From positions 1 through 32,615 of the forward strand of contig CALBVY010000064.1 of NCBI GenBank assembly GCA_937969495.1: a stretch of 32,615 nucleotides of DNA, in the 5' to 3' direction. The translations under genes were made by a program, and so were the position numbers. Of the stretch, positions 1 to 9,365 are shown piece after piece. Source of the DNA: an uncultured Verrucomicrobiales bacterium. GTDB lineage: Bacteria; Verrucomicrobiota; Verrucomicrobiia; Verrucomicrobiales; Akkermansiaceae. The notes beneath the pieces are model-generated. The model did not search any database. It was not told the DNA's origin and worked only from the letters and a program-made list of their open reading frames with translations. The number at the start of each line of letters is the position of its first letter. Within the stretch, counting starts at the first letter, position 1.

Positions 1-1
1 G

Positions 2-283
2 GAAACACTTACTTACGATAACGGTTTAGAGTTCGCTGGTCATGAGACAGTGAGCAAAGAGCTTAAAGCAGCCGGTTACTTCTGCGCGCCCTATGCCAGT
101 TGGGAGAAAGGAGGTGTGGAAAACTTTAATGGATTAGTGAGACAATATTACCCGAAAGGCAGTAGCTTCACGCATATCAACAATGAATCATTGAAGCTTG
201 TTGAGAAGGAGCTTAATGAACGACCTAGGAAAATATTAGACGGGCTCAGTCCCTCAGAATTATCACAAGAAATAGCAGCGTAA
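2..283 (+). CDS. IS30-family transposase, C-terminal part (cut by window edge)
   Basis: The frame is open from base 2, so the gene begins before the window; a GTG at 50 is only an internal codon. The visible 93 residues carry the end of a DDE integrase core. TYDNGLEF near the edge holds the second catalytic Asp, and GGVENFNGLVRQYYPKG holds the catalytic Glu in the typical IS30 context. The NERPRKILDGLSPSEL tail is also IS30-like. It lies on the opposite strand to the polysaccharide genes and marks the left border of that cluster. Whether the full element is intact cannot be judged from here. The family call is from motif recognition. Confidence 0.9.
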   Translation, partial: ETLTYDNGLEFAGHETVSKELKAAGYFCAPYASWEKGGVENFNGLVRQYYPKGSSFTHINNESLKLVEKELNERPRKILDGLSPSELSQEIAA

Positions 284-300
284 TGAGAGGTTGCTTTTTT
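274..300 (+). terminator. Possible terminator at the end of the IS30 transposase
   Basis: AGCAGC (274-279) can pair with GTTGCT (290-295), with one G-U pair and a 10-base loop that includes the stop codon. A run of T (295-300) follows. The stem is short, so this is a modest call. It could instead be part of the element's terminal sequence. Confidence 0.35.
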
Positions 301-382
301 CGTTAGAAATTATTCTTTAGAACTTTGAATTCGCCAAACAATAAAGCATTTGCTCCGTTCTACACGGCCAGAATATAATTCG

Positions 383-1408
383 CTACAATAGCTTTTTGCG
401 CAAAAATTTTAATACCGGAGTCTCCAAATACCGATTTAGTAAAATAGAAATGAATACAGTTAAGAGCACTAATAAAAACCAAGATATATTATAATCATAA
501 AAATTGTATTTTGCTAATATTCTTATCGTCACAACCATCAATGTAGAATGCAAAAGATAAAATATGTAAGAAGAATCACCTAAGATACTAAAAAATTTAG
601 GCAGTGTTGATTTAATCCAATAACTCTCAAAAGTGCACATTAAATAAATTAATGAACTAAAAAAAATACTAGATATAAAAATTACAGTATTAGACTTACC
701 TGAGTGAGAGGGCTTATGATCTAATAAAAACAGCAAAATGCATGATATTAAGCTGACAGCTAAAACTAAAAAGTCTAATTTTAAAGGTTTAATAATCTGG
801 ATCAAATCACGCTTAAGATATAGATATGCAAATAGCGCACCCCCACAAAAAATAGATACACAAGGTGCTGTAAACATTAGCCAAGCAGCAGACGCATTTT
901 CAGAAGAATCATAAATCAATGTTAAACAGCCCCACATCATTAATAAGGCATACATCCAGACTTCTTTTCGAATAAAAAAGATAATGGAAAAAAATGTATA
1001 AAACATCATTTCAAATCTCAATGACCATGCGACATTTACAATGTGTTCTGTAGAATCAGGTAATAATAAATACGAACGGATAATCCACCAGGTTCTATTT
1101 AGATCAGGATTCGAAGTGATGATCCACATTCCCACCTGTAAACTGGTGAAAAAAATGAGAGCAGGATAGATTCTTATTATTCGCTTTTTACAATAAACAC
1201 TTAACTTTTTTCTTTTACCCAGATCATTAGCATGAGCAACAACCATTACAAAACCACTCAAAGCAAAAAAGAAATCAACTCCTAGATTACCATAACTGTT
1301 AAAACCCCAATCCACATTAAAATGTTTTTCGTGGTAGCCTTGTAGATGATATATACAGACCCATAGTGCAGCTAAAAAGCGACTAAGTTGTAAAAATTGA
1401 TACCTCAT
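383..1408 (-). CDS. Acyltransferase 3 family membrane O-acyltransferase
   Basis: This 341-residue integral membrane protein has about ten hydrophobic segments. The N-terminus LSRFLAALWVCIYHL holds the family's Arg-x10-His pattern (Arg10, His21), and RIIRIYPALIFF follows. Proteins of this family (OafA/YrhL type) transfer acyl groups, usually acetyl, to sugars of surface polysaccharides at the inner membrane. It is the last gene of the minus-strand polysaccharide operon, 52 bp after the FkbM methyltransferase, which supports a role in decorating the polymer. It lacks the C-terminal SGNH domain seen in longer relatives. The DNA is AT-rich, like the rest of the module. The acyl group and target sugar cannot be read from the sequence. 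Confidence 0.88.
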   Translation of the reverse strand: MRYQFLQLSRFLAALWVCIYHLQGYHEKHFNVDWGFNSYGNLGVDFFFALSGFVMVVAHANDLGKRKKLSVYCKKRIIRIYPALIFFTSLQVGMWIITSNPDLNRTWWIIRSYLLLPDSTEHIVNVAWSLRFEMMFYTFFSIIFFIRKEVWMYALLMMWGCLTLIYDSSENASAAWLMFTAPCVSIFCGGALFAYLYLKRDLIQIIKPLKLDFLVLAVSLISCILLFLLDHKPSHSGKSNTVIFISSIFFSSLIYLMCTFESYWIKSTLPKFFSILGDSSYIFYLLHSTLMVVTIRILAKYNFYDYNISWFLLVLLTVFISILLNRYLETPVLKFLRKKLL

Positions 1409-1460
1409 TAGAGATTAATTTGGTTTGTAATAATTTTTCAATCTACTTTTAAACAGCATC

Positions 1461-2261
1461 TCAACTAGATTTAGTTATAATTCCACGTGATAAATAAACA
1501 TTTTCACCAAGGTGCCACTCATGCTCAAAACCTTTTGTAGCATTATAAAAACTCCGATTACAACCTGACTTCATTCTTTCATGTAACTCAACAATAAGAG
1601 AATCTACATTTGGTAGCCAACTATCAGCATCCATAAACACCTCTTTTTCAGCACCTTCAATATCAATTTTAAGTATATCTATTTTATCAATATTAAACGT
1701 GTTCATTATGTCATTAATCGTCAATGCTGATACTGTTTCACTTTTAAGACCGTGTTGACTAGATCCGCCTTCTTCCGTCATAAACCCCCAATTTCCTAGA
1801 CCTGGATCCACTAGGTTGATTTCACCAGATTCATTCCACAATGCAGCGTGAACTGGAGTTACATTACTATAGTTAGATACATTCTTTTTTAAAACTTCAA
1901 AATTACTCGTCTCAGGCTCAATCGCAATTATTCGAGCCTTTGGAAATTTATTAGCAAAATAAATTGATGCCAATCCAATATTAGCACCCACATCTAAAAT
2001 TACTTCCGGATATTTATCGGCGTTAAATGCATATTCCCCATCTAGATATATTTGTTTATAAGTAGGTACATCAGAAGTCAACATACGTAAATTAATAGGA
2101 AACTGAACATCTTTTTGCGATACAGTAATATAGCTTTTTCTTTTTAAAAGAAAAGAAGTGCCAGCTTTAACTAGGCCTTTGAAACCAAGCGTTCTATAAT
2201 ACAACTTTGATGTTTTTATTATAGATATTATTTGATGTGCCAATGGAGGGTTTTTATTCAT
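1461..2261 (-). CDS. FkbM family methyltransferase
   Basis: This 266-residue protein has a Rossmann-type SAM-binding motif VILDVGANIG (residues 87-96), an acidic loop IAIEPE (113-117) that should hold the SAM ribose, and the KIDIEGAE motif typical of FkbM proteins. The family O-methylates sugars and natural products. Within a polysaccharide operon it is likely to methylate a sugar of the repeat unit. The first 60 residues are poorly conserved. It sits 36 bp downstream of a sulfotransferase gene and 52 bp upstream of the acyltransferase gene, so three decorating enzymes are consecutive. The exact acceptor is unknown. Confidence 0.88.
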   Translation of the reverse strand: MNKNPPLAHQIISIIKTSKLYYRTLGFKGLVKAGTSFLLKRKSYITVSQKDVQFPINLRMLTSDVPTYKQIYLDGEYAFNADKYPEVILDVGANIGLASIYFANKFPKARIIAIEPETSNFEVLKKNVSNYSNVTPVHAALWNESGEINLVDPGLGNWGFMTEEGGSSQHGLKSETVSALTINDIMNTFNIDKIDILKIDIEGAEKEVFMDADSWLPNVDSLIVELHERMKSGCNRSFYNATKGFEHEWHLGENVYLSRGIITKSS

Positions 2262-2297
2262 GCTTAAAGATTTAATATATTGATGTTATTAAAATAT

Positions 2298-3080
2298 TTA
2301 ATCACCTCGTGTATACAGTGATTTATGAGGTGGTATTCTTTTTGTAATCCCCATTTCTAAATATTCTTGATCACTTAGGTAATCAAAATGAATTAACGAC
2401 GGCAATTCTAGCTTCATGGTGATAGAGCGTATCTCAGGATCCCATTCAGGCTGTTTTACTTTAGCCTTAGATACATTTACGCGATTCATATCAAGTATGG
2501 CTTGTTTATCATAACCCAAATTTTGTATATCAAGCACTTTCATTAGATCTTCTGAAAGATTTTCAGTCTTACCTATAAAATTAATACCAGGTTTAGTGAA
2601 AGCGAAATATAATTCTGATACATATCCAGGTCTTTTATTGATTACATTACTAACAAATTGATTGAAATCATCTGACCCAAGTCCATTTAAAATAGAGTTT
2701 GGATGCCAATTCACAGGATCATTTTCTTCTCCCCAATCATTCCAACCGAGACCTGACATATATTTCCACCATGACTCATACCATGATAAAGGATGGCGCA
2801 CGAAACAAAATCTATAAGGGGCGCTAGACTTCTTATTAAGATTATCTAGAGATGGAAATTTACGCTGTGCTTTTTCAATAGCTCGATTAATTTTTGCATT
2901 CAAAATAAACTTCGAATTCCCACAAAGCCGCCAGTTCATTAATCTATCATAATCTGCATGCTTATGTCCACCCGCTTGGCTATCTACCAAATTATTTACA
3001 TTTAAAACTTTAGATACCCAACTACCTCCAGTTTTTGGAAGATGTAAGAATTCAGAATTATTTATTAATTTTAGTGCCAT
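2298..3080 (-). CDS. Sulfotransferase family protein (PAPS-dependent)
   Basis: This 260-residue protein starts with FLHLPKTGGSW (residues 11-21), the 5'-phosphosulfate-binding loop of PAPS sulfotransferases in the form found in carbohydrate sulfotransferases. RFCFVRHPLSWYESWW (90-105) follows and matches the 3'-phosphate-binding segment, with Arg95 and Ser99. There is no signal peptide or membrane segment, so it should act in the cytoplasm on lipid-linked or nucleotide-linked sugar. It lies between the Wzy-like polymerase gene and FkbM in the same operon. It is one of two sulfotransferases here and is unlike the second. The PAPS supply genes cysDNC lie upstream on the same strand. The acceptor is unknown. 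Confidence 0.8.
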   Translation of the reverse strand: MALKLINNSEFLHLPKTGGSWVSKVLNVNNLVDSQAGGHKHADYDRLMNWRLCGNSKFILNAKINRAIEKAQRKFPSLDNLNKKSSAPYRFCFVRHPLSWYESWWKYMSGLGWNDWGEENDPVNWHPNSILNGLGSDDFNQFVSNVINKRPGYVSELYFAFTKPGINFIGKTENLSEDLMKVLDIQNLGYDKQAILDMNRVNVSKAKVKQPEWDPEIRSITMKLELPSLIHFDYLSDQEYLEMGITKRIPPHKSLYTRGD

Positions 3081-3119
3081 ACTAGAAACTTGAAATGTAA
3101 GTGATACAGAGGAAAAAAT

Positions 3120-4649
3120 TTAATTAGTCAACATATTAACTTCTGAATTTTCTACCCTCAGTTGATTTTCATTATTAGCTTTTTCAAAACTACCCATAGC
3201 TATCATCTTTCTTATAACTATTAAAATAGCTCCTTGATAAGCTGGCACTTCGATAAAATTAATCACATAGGCTAATTGAAATGTCATCAAAGCAAATTTT
3301 AAAGCAAATATTGCAAAATAAATAGCAAAAACTTTTGTCATGAAGTCATCAGGATAATGCTTCCTCAAATAAAATAACGTACGGACAGACTCCCATGTAA
3401 TTATAATAACTATTAATGCTATTAAGAAAAAACCAATAGCTCCAAAATATATCCAAGGTGTTAATAAAAGAGCATCAAAATAACATGATGCATAAGTGTA
3501 ATCTATACTAGATGTATCTATATACTCCAATCCATCAGGATCATATGTACTATAACCAACACCTGTCAAAAGATTCATTTCTTGAAAAACTTCATAAGAC
3601 AATTCTTGAATCCATTCTCTTCCGCCATCATTGGCCAAAGTGTCTGTATGTCCCTCTGCTCTTAAGCGACTTTCCATTCCAGGTAAAATCGTTAAAGTCC
3701 GCTGAATAGCACCCGGCAACCTCTCAAATCCTGAATATGCTGTGGTTAAGGCAATAGTTACCAGCGCAGCAAAACCTATAATCACAGGCGGCTTGATACT
3801 ACGCGTAACCCACATCACAGCAACAATACAACAGGGAATATTGATAATTCTGGCTCTAGAGCCTGCAAAGAAAGAACCAATAACTAAAGCTATAATAATT
3901 ATCCAAAAAACAAGACTATAGGAGCCAAATTTATATTTCTTACGTGTAGATAATACAAACATAGCTAATGCTATAGAAGCAGTTGCAATACCCGAATAAC
4001 GGTTGTAACCAAATTTTTCATCCATAGTAGCGAAACTAATTGCATCATGAGGAGCCTTGAAAATTAAACTAGCAACACCGTAGAGACTTGGCTGAACATG
4101 GAGAATAACTTCTATCACCAAGTAGCTAAGACCTGTAATAAAACCAATTTTGATCAGCTGTGGTATTTTTGATACATCATAACGATTAATATAAACAAAA
4201 AAGGGCAACATGAACATTAAGCCAAATTTGAGAAAACGCTTCCCACTAAAAGTAGTTATCAAGCTCTTAATCCCCATGCCATGCACAAATACAAGACAAA
4301 TAATATAAATACCTAAAATAAGAAATAAGACTGCTAACAAATTAACGCCCCTCCCAAGATTCAGAGGTCTATTTTTATTAGCAAGCAGCGATAAACCTCC
4401 ACCAATAACAGCCAGTAAGCCACAAAAATGCCACATATCAGGGCTGGTAGGAATAGGGATTTGAAATGCAGATTCTTTAAATAAGAAAATACCTAATATA
4501 CCTAAAGAGCTCCATTTAGGGAATGTAACAAATAAGGTCAATCCAAATAATATCGCCAACGGCAACAGATTGCCGGTTAATACACTTGAAATTGTGTAAA
4601 GACTAAATACTAGCGCAAGAAATACAATGATATATCTATTCAAATTCAT
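3120..4649 (-). CDS. O-antigen polymerase/ligase-like membrane protein (Wzy type)
   Basis: This 509-residue protein is strongly hydrophobic with about a dozen predicted membrane segments. A large hydrophilic loop in the second half (around residues 315-370, with RLRAEGHTDTLANDGGREW) matches the long periplasmic loop of Wzy/WaaL-type proteins. These proteins are poorly conserved, so the call rests on topology and on position immediately next to the flippase gene (11 bp apart). It would polymerise lipid-linked repeat units on the periplasmic face of the inner membrane. A ligase role cannot be excluded. The C-terminal 25 residues are hydrophilic. The DNA is AT-rich. Confidence 0.72.
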   Translation of the reverse strand: MNLNRYIIVFLALVFSLYTISSVLTGNLLPLAILFGLTLFVTFPKWSSLGILGIFLFKESAFQIPIPTSPDMWHFCGLLAVIGGGLSLLANKNRPLNLGRGVNLLAVLFLILGIYIICLVFVHGMGIKSLITTFSGKRFLKFGLMFMLPFFVYINRYDVSKIPQLIKIGFITGLSYLVIEVILHVQPSLYGVASLIFKAPHDAISFATMDEKFGYNRYSGIATASIALAMFVLSTRKKYKFGSYSLVFWIIIIALVIGSFFAGSRARIINIPCCIVAVMWVTRSIKPPVIIGFAALVTIALTTAYSGFERLPGAIQRTLTILPGMESRLRAEGHTDTLANDGGREWIQELSYEVFQEMNLLTGVGYSTYDPDGLEYIDTSSIDYTYASCYFDALLLTPWIYFGAIGFFLIALIVIIITWESVRTLFYLRKHYPDDFMTKVFAIYFAIFALKFALMTFQLAYVINFIEVPAYQGAILIVIRKMIAMGSFEKANNENQLRVENSEVNMLTN

Positions 4650-4660
4650 ATATTAAATTC

Positions 4661-6172
4661 TTATATACCAGAGCGTATAGGCAACAGATCAAGAACTAAG
4701 TCTATCTGATTGATCGTAAAGACCGCAATTATCTCTGAATTCAAAATAACTCCTACTAGCAGAATCAGGGCAATACATGCATGATACACATAAGTTTTCC
4801 GATTAAGGGCTGCAAATTCACCCAAAGAACGCCACGCAATTTTTGGGGCATACCATGACATTATAATAAGATTAGAGAACAATTCTGCTATAATGATTCC
4901 CATTATTCCAAAATATTTTGCCCCGACAATCATCAAAATCAACTTAATAAATCCTGTAATAATCTGTTCCCTAAGAAACATAACTTTATTTGAAGATAGT
5001 AAAATCTGACTATGCATCGCTGTATGCCTGCTTATAAAGTATGACAAGGAGATGAGTAACCAATATTGAGGCGCAAGAAATGGTATGTTAGCACCTATAA
5101 TTTCAAACATTACCGGAAATCCTACAGACATCGCTGCAACCATTAAAGAAAAAGCATATAACGAATTCCGGATACCTAAGCCCGTTTCCTTAGCAAGACA
5201 TTCAATATCTCCCTTACTACGTAATGAAGCAAACCTTGGCCCATAAGGAAAAAATGGTGAAAGCGAAATAGAAATCGCTATCATGATCATGGCGCATGCG
5301 TGTAAATAAGATGCAAGATCTCCGCCTACAAGAAAAAACGAAGCTATGATGCCAGAGGCTCTATTAATTCCCATAGTTAAAATGGAAATCATTAATTCTC
5401 TGGAAGATGCAGACCAAATAGACGTATATGTACTTTTATCAACTGGAAAAATGCTTTTTGTTAAATACTGACTGACTTCAGTTTTTTTAATAATTAATTT
5501 TTGTAATACACCACTCATTAATACCACTATCATAGTACCAAGTGAAATAGCATAAAATTTCATATCTAGGCTTAGTAAAATAGCCGTCAGTACAATACCA
5601 ATAAGAGTGATGAGAGTTTGCTGTTTGTTTAACTTAGCAACAAGTCCTATTCCTTGTATTAGTGAGTTATCACGATTAATCCAAACTCTAAAAAGTATAC
5701 ACAAAGTTAAAATATTCCAACTAATCCAAGCAGCAGATGGCTTATCTAAAAGAGCTATTTGATTTCTTAAACCAAAGTAACCAATTGCAGAAATGAGGAT
5801 AAAAACGATTAACCCCATTAGTAGCTGAATTAAATTCGATGCAGTGTATATCTTTATAAGAAAGTTAAAATCAGGAGTATTCTTTTTAACAGGCGAGTGA
5901 ATATCAAATGATGATGCGCCACTCCACGCATATGAAAAACCTCTCATGTATGAACCGGCAACCGCGCTGGTCAAGAAAGGCGAAAAAGCTAAAACCGTAT
6001 TAAATAAGTAATAAACCGTGATTTCGTCTGAGGTGAGCATAGTAACAATCAATGGTGTTACTATTAACCCTCGCAGTAATAAACTAGAGTGTTTCAGCCA
6101 TGACGTCATCATTGGCGATTCGCTAAACCTATGATATAATTTTTTAAAATTTATATCCATTTGCTCAAACAA
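4661..6172 (-). CDS. Polysaccharide flippase (Wzx-like, MOP superfamily)
   Basis: This membrane protein of about 500 residues has roughly twelve to fourteen hydrophobic segments spread evenly over its length, the layout of MOP-superfamily lipid-linked oligosaccharide flippases. It would move undecaprenyl-linked repeat units across the inner membrane. The longest frame begins at TTG 6172, but ATG 6160 (MDINFKK) looks the more natural start. Either way it overlaps the end of the GT61 gene (stop at 6151), so the two are translationally coupled. The polymerase candidate follows after 11 bp. Sequence identity within this family is low, so the call rests on topology and context. Confidence 0.78.
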   Translation of the reverse strand: MFEQMDINFKKLYHRFSESPMMTSWLKHSSLLLRGLIVTPLIVTMLTSDEITVYYLFNTVLAFSPFLTSAVAGSYMRGFSYAWSGASSFDIHSPVKKNTPDFNFLIKIYTASNLIQLLMGLIVFILISAIGYFGLRNQIALLDKPSAAWISWNILTLCILFRVWINRDNSLIQGIGLVAKLNKQQTLITLIGIVLTAILLSLDMKFYAISLGTMIVVLMSGVLQKLIIKKTEVSQYLTKSIFPVDKSTYTSIWSASSRELMISILTMGINRASGIIASFFLVGGDLASYLHACAMIMIAISISLSPFFPYGPRFASLRSKGDIECLAKETGLGIRNSLYAFSLMVAAMSVGFPVMFEIIGANIPFLAPQYWLLISLSYFISRHTAMHSQILLSSNKVMFLREQIITGFIKLILMIVGAKYFGIMGIIIAELFSNLIIMSWYAPKIAWRSLGEFAALNRKTYVYHACIALILLVGVILNSEIIAVFTINQIDLVLDLLPIRSGI

Positions 6173-7218
6173 AGTCGGAATGATTCTAAATCGATTTTAA
6201 AGTGCTGCCCCTCCATTTCGCTGTAATAGGCTTGATATTCTAGTCCCAGATCAAGTGATAAAGAAGCGTAACACATTACAGGGTTAGACTTTGGTAAAAA
6301 CTCTAATACTTTTACTTTTCTATTTTTATTACAAAAAATTAAGTTTGTGAGTCCAGCACCATGTGGAGCAATAATTTCTGTTACATCACCAAAAAGAGCC
6401 ATCTGCTTCTTCACCGACATTCCAGACAACTGAACAACTTCATAGCCTAGAGGCACAATGTGTTCTAATAGTTCCTGTTCGTTAATTACGCTTCTACGTC
6501 TAGCATCATTCCTTGTTATATATATTTTTTTTTCCTTAGTTTGTAGCTCAGAAGGCCGTATTTTTTTAGCTAACTGAGACACTAATCCAAGTGTTTTAGC
6601 GTGTGATCGCCCATATTTCCTATGAAAATTAAATATATAAGCTCCTGATAAAAATTCTCTAGATCCATTCGCCACCTCAAAACAGCTTTTTTTTATCCCC
6701 AGCATATCTAACCATTCTTTTTGGTATTGATGTTTAATAGGAGAAATTACAATTTTTATGTTATTTTTTTCAATGAAACTTTGTGCGGCAATTAGTTTAG
6801 GTAGGACCTCCAATGTCCAATGAAAATAATTTTGATCCCAAAGTGTTGATAGAATTATTTTTTCTTCCGTCTTCTTCTTTTTAAAGTTCAATAAAAAGCT
6901 TTTAATTGATTCCTTTATCAAAACTTTCTTGTCAATTGACAATAAAGCTCTTTCATTCAGCATCAAATGTTCGTATGAAAAACCTTTAGGACTAAGAATA
7001 AGTGATGGCACATCCCAAATATATAAATTACGCAGCTTTGCTAAACTGGGAGGAGACACTGTAAGGTTTGAAGTTAATTTGTAACCTGATCTTTCATTAA
7101 AATCAGGATCTATTTTATTTTTCTCTTCTAAAGGAAAATCTACTAATTTTTCTGCTATAGTATGGCGCTTATCAACTTTAATAAGTGATAAGAAAGTTTT
7201 TTTAAGAAAGCTTTTCAC
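6151..7218 (-). CDS. Glycosyltransferase family 61 (DUF563) protein
   Basis: This 355-residue protein shows the GT61/DUF563 pattern. NYFHWTLEVLPKL (residues 130-142) comes early, YITRNDARRRSV (233-244) lies before the C-terminal lobe, and APHGAGLTN (284-292) is the hallmark motif of these capsular polysaccharide enzymes. It would transfer a sugar, often a pentose or hexose from a UDP donor, to the growing repeat unit in the cytoplasm. UDP-xylose from the uxs gene in the same operon is a plausible donor, but this is inference. Its 3' end overlaps the wzx start, and the second sulfotransferase gene lies 38 bp upstream. Confidence 0.82.
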   Translation of the reverse strand: MKSFLKKTFLSLIKVDKRHTIAEKLVDFPLEEKNKIDPDFNERSGYKLTSNLTVSPPSLAKLRNLYIWDVPSLILSPKGFSYEHLMLNERALLSIDKKVLIKESIKSFLLNFKKKKTEEKIILSTLWDQNYFHWTLEVLPKLIAAQSFIEKNNIKIVISPIKHQYQKEWLDMLGIKKSCFEVANGSREFLSGAYIFNFHRKYGRSHAKTLGLVSQLAKKIRPSELQTKEKKIYITRNDARRRSVINEQELLEHIVPLGYEVVQLSGMSVKKQMALFGDVTEIIAPHGAGLTNLIFCNKNRKVKVLEFLPKSNPVMCYASLSLDLGLEYQAYYSEMEGQHFKIDLESFRLCLSKWI

Positions 7219-7256
7219 AAAAACTGATTATCTATTTTTTCTACTAAAGTTGATCA

Positions 7257-8069
7257 TCAATCATAACCAAGATAGTCTCTCGCCTGAATTGTTTTTGACT
7301 TAATGAAATCGATATCATTTTGCGAAATCCTGTGTTTTGAACTCCCAATCTTAGCTATCCCAGTAAAGCTTTCTTTACTAGAATCCAGCTGAAAATCTGT
7401 TTTGTGCACTTTTTCTGAAGCCCTCATATTGTTTATACTACTTTGCTCTATAGCATACCTAATTGAATCATTGCAGCTGGGCAACCCTAGCAAATCAATG
7501 ACTTGGCTAAGAGTTTCATGAGGTTTTGTAATAAAGTCTTCATATTTATAGTATCGTATATATTTACCAACACTATATTTATTAAGCCAACCTAAAACGT
7601 GACGATTCCAGCCAGCTATACCATACTTAAATGAGTTACCAGTACAGAATTCCATGAACTCAATATGCATTGGTAATGCACCTATATTTCTCAAATAATT
7701 GTAACATGAGCTTATAGAATCTTCAGGCCTACGTGCAATATATATCACCCTGTTATACTGCAAGTTATAAAAACTATGACTTTTAATTATCCGCGAACCA
7801 TATTTTTTTTTAAGCAGGTTATTAGTATCAATTTTTCTATCTACATGGATATCTGGAATGATATCTTGGATCGTAAACCAATTTGCTTTTGTAGGTAAGT
7901 CTAGCGATTTTTCAAAATAAGAACTTAGCATGTAGCGAATCCAAGTATTTCCAGACTTAGGATACGATACAAGATAAATATCTGATGCCAAAGGCAGGTA
8001 TGGCATATCATCATCTGATATGTGTTTTGGCAGAATTTTAGAGAGTTTTTTTCGCCAGTTTTTATTCAT
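7257..8069 (-). CDS. Sulfotransferase domain protein (PAPS-dependent)
   Basis: This 270-residue protein has LVSYPKSGNTWIRYML (residues 33-48), the classic 5'-phosphosulfate loop of the Sulfotransfer_1 family. IIKSH (94-98) contains the likely catalytic His98, and VIYIARRPEDSISSCYNYLRN (108-128) matches the 3'-phosphate-binding Arg and Ser. Usual family length is 260-300, so it appears complete. It transfers sulfate from PAPS to a hydroxyl group; in this operon the acceptor is probably a sugar. It belongs to a different subfamily from the sulfotransferase at 2298-3080, suggesting two sulfation positions. A 138-bp AT-rich gap separates it from the GT4 gene upstream. Confidence 0.9.
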   Translation of the reverse strand: MNKNWRKKLSKILPKHISDDDMPYLPLASDIYLVSYPKSGNTWIRYMLSSYFEKSLDLPTKANWFTIQDIIPDIHVDRKIDTNNLLKKKYGSRIIKSHSFYNLQYNRVIYIARRPEDSISSCYNYLRNIGALPMHIEFMEFCTGNSFKYGIAGWNRHVLGWLNKYSVGKYIRYYKYEDFITKPHETLSQVIDLLGLPSCNDSIRYAIEQSSINNMRASEKVHKTDFQLDSSKESFTGIAKIGSSKHRISQNDIDFIKSKTIQARDYLGYD

Positions 8070-8207
8070 TTTTAATATTTAATTTAGGTTTTTTCTAAGA
8101 ACCTCTATGACTAAATCTAGTTAATTCAAATCACATCGACTTAAATATATTATGAAAAGCCGATTAATTTTTTGAGTTACTGTCAATGTCAGTAAAATTA
8201 CAAATTC

Positions 8208-9365
8208 TCAATTGGCTTTAGTTATTTGTTCCATAACTTCGCGCAATTTCAATCCAGCAGATTTCCAATTTAATCTAGCCTCATATTCCTCAAAGCTAGA
8301 TCGTGCCAGATCTATATATCTCGCTTTGGAAAGCATCATTTTTTTAATACGTTTACCATATTCTTCAGGAAGAGCATCGAGCTCAAACGTCCAGCCATTT
8401 TTATTGTCGACAATTTGTGTAGTAATACCACCTACATTAGTTGCTAAACTAGGCAATCCATACGAACTTGCTTCAGCTAGAACGACAGGTGCACAATCAG
8501 CAATGGTTGGTAAAATAAGAAAATGGCTTTTGGTAAAAAATGATTCTATTTTTGAACGCCCAGCTTCTGTAGACTTAGAAATAAAACCATGACACTTAAC
8601 ATAGTCAGGAGTTGGATACGGCGGGGAGCATCCAACAATATTCAACTCCACCAGTATCCCATTATTTCTTAACCAATCTGCAACTGCAATTACCTTGTCT
8701 CCCCCTTTACGCTCCCAATCTACGCCAATAAATAATAGCTTACATAGTTTGGTTTCCTTAGCGTTAGCAATATTATTAATAATTTCTATGTTTCTTTTCC
8801 CGCTAACATTAGCACCAAATGGAATAACAAAAACTTTATTAGGGTCTACATCATAATGTTCTATCGCAGTCTTAGCAGCCCAGTCTGATGAATATATTGC
8901 TAAGCTGCAATTCTCTAGTGCTACTTTTTCACTTAACATTCCATTATGAATTGTCTCATCAGACAAATTAGAAAATTCTGAATAAAAATTTACCATTCCT
9001 GCAAATGAGGCATCAGTCCAAAATACAATTGGAGATTTTGTTTTTAAGTAAGCCACAGGTAATGTTCCAGGACTAAATATTATATCAAATTGCTTATATT
9101 TTAGTATTTTTTCCACGCTTTTAGCATAACCTTTAAGTTTATGCGGGTTGCGATCATATAGATGCTTTTTTCCATTAGGGAAAACCGTCCAAAATAGTTT
9201 TTTCAATCGTGAAATTATAATACCGATACTGACACCTGTAGAAAGATTGCCAACCTGTTCAGTTTCTATACCAGCTGCTTCAATTGCTTTTAATATATTC
9301 TTTCCAGTTCCTGACCAAGCATGGATATCTTCTGAATCATAAATTGTTACATATGCTATCTTCAC
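8208..9365 (-). CDS. Glycosyltransferase family 4 protein
   Basis: This 385-residue protein is a GT-B fold retaining glycosyltransferase. The N-terminal domain carries WSGTGKNI (residues 17-24), a variant of the glycine-rich acceptor loop. The C-terminal domain starts with LLFIGVDWERKGGD (210-223) and carries ADCAPVVLAEASSYGLP (289-305), the EX7E-type donor site with Glu298; the first Glu of the motif is replaced by Asp or Cys here. It begins with GTG, and its start overlaps the stop of the WecG-like gene as GTGA, so the two are coupled. It would add one sugar to the lipid-linked repeat unit. Donor unknown. Confidence 0.88.
   Translation of the reverse strand: MKIAYVTIYDSEDIHAWSGTGKNILKAIEAAGIETEQVGNLSTGVSIGIIISRLKKLFWTVFPNGKKHLYDRNPHKLKGYAKSVEKILKYKQFDIIFSPGTLPVAYLKTKSPIVFWTDASFAGMVNFYSEFSNLSDETIHNGMLSEKVALENCSLAIYSSDWAAKTAIEHYDVDPNKVFVIPFGANVSGKRNIEIINNIANAKETKLCKLLFIGVDWERKGGDKVIAVADWLRNNGILVELNIVGCSPPYPTPDYVKCHGFISKSTEAGRSKIESFFTKSHFLILPTIADCAPVVLAEASSYGLPSLATNVGGITTQIVDNKNGWTFELDALPEEYGKRIKKMMLSKARYIDLARSSFEEYEARLNWKSAGLKLREVMEQITKAN

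Noticed and set aside
8181-8186. TTGACA on the minus strand in the gap before the second sulfotransferase gene
   Set aside because: No -10 hexamer occurs at a usable distance, so an internal promoter is not supported.
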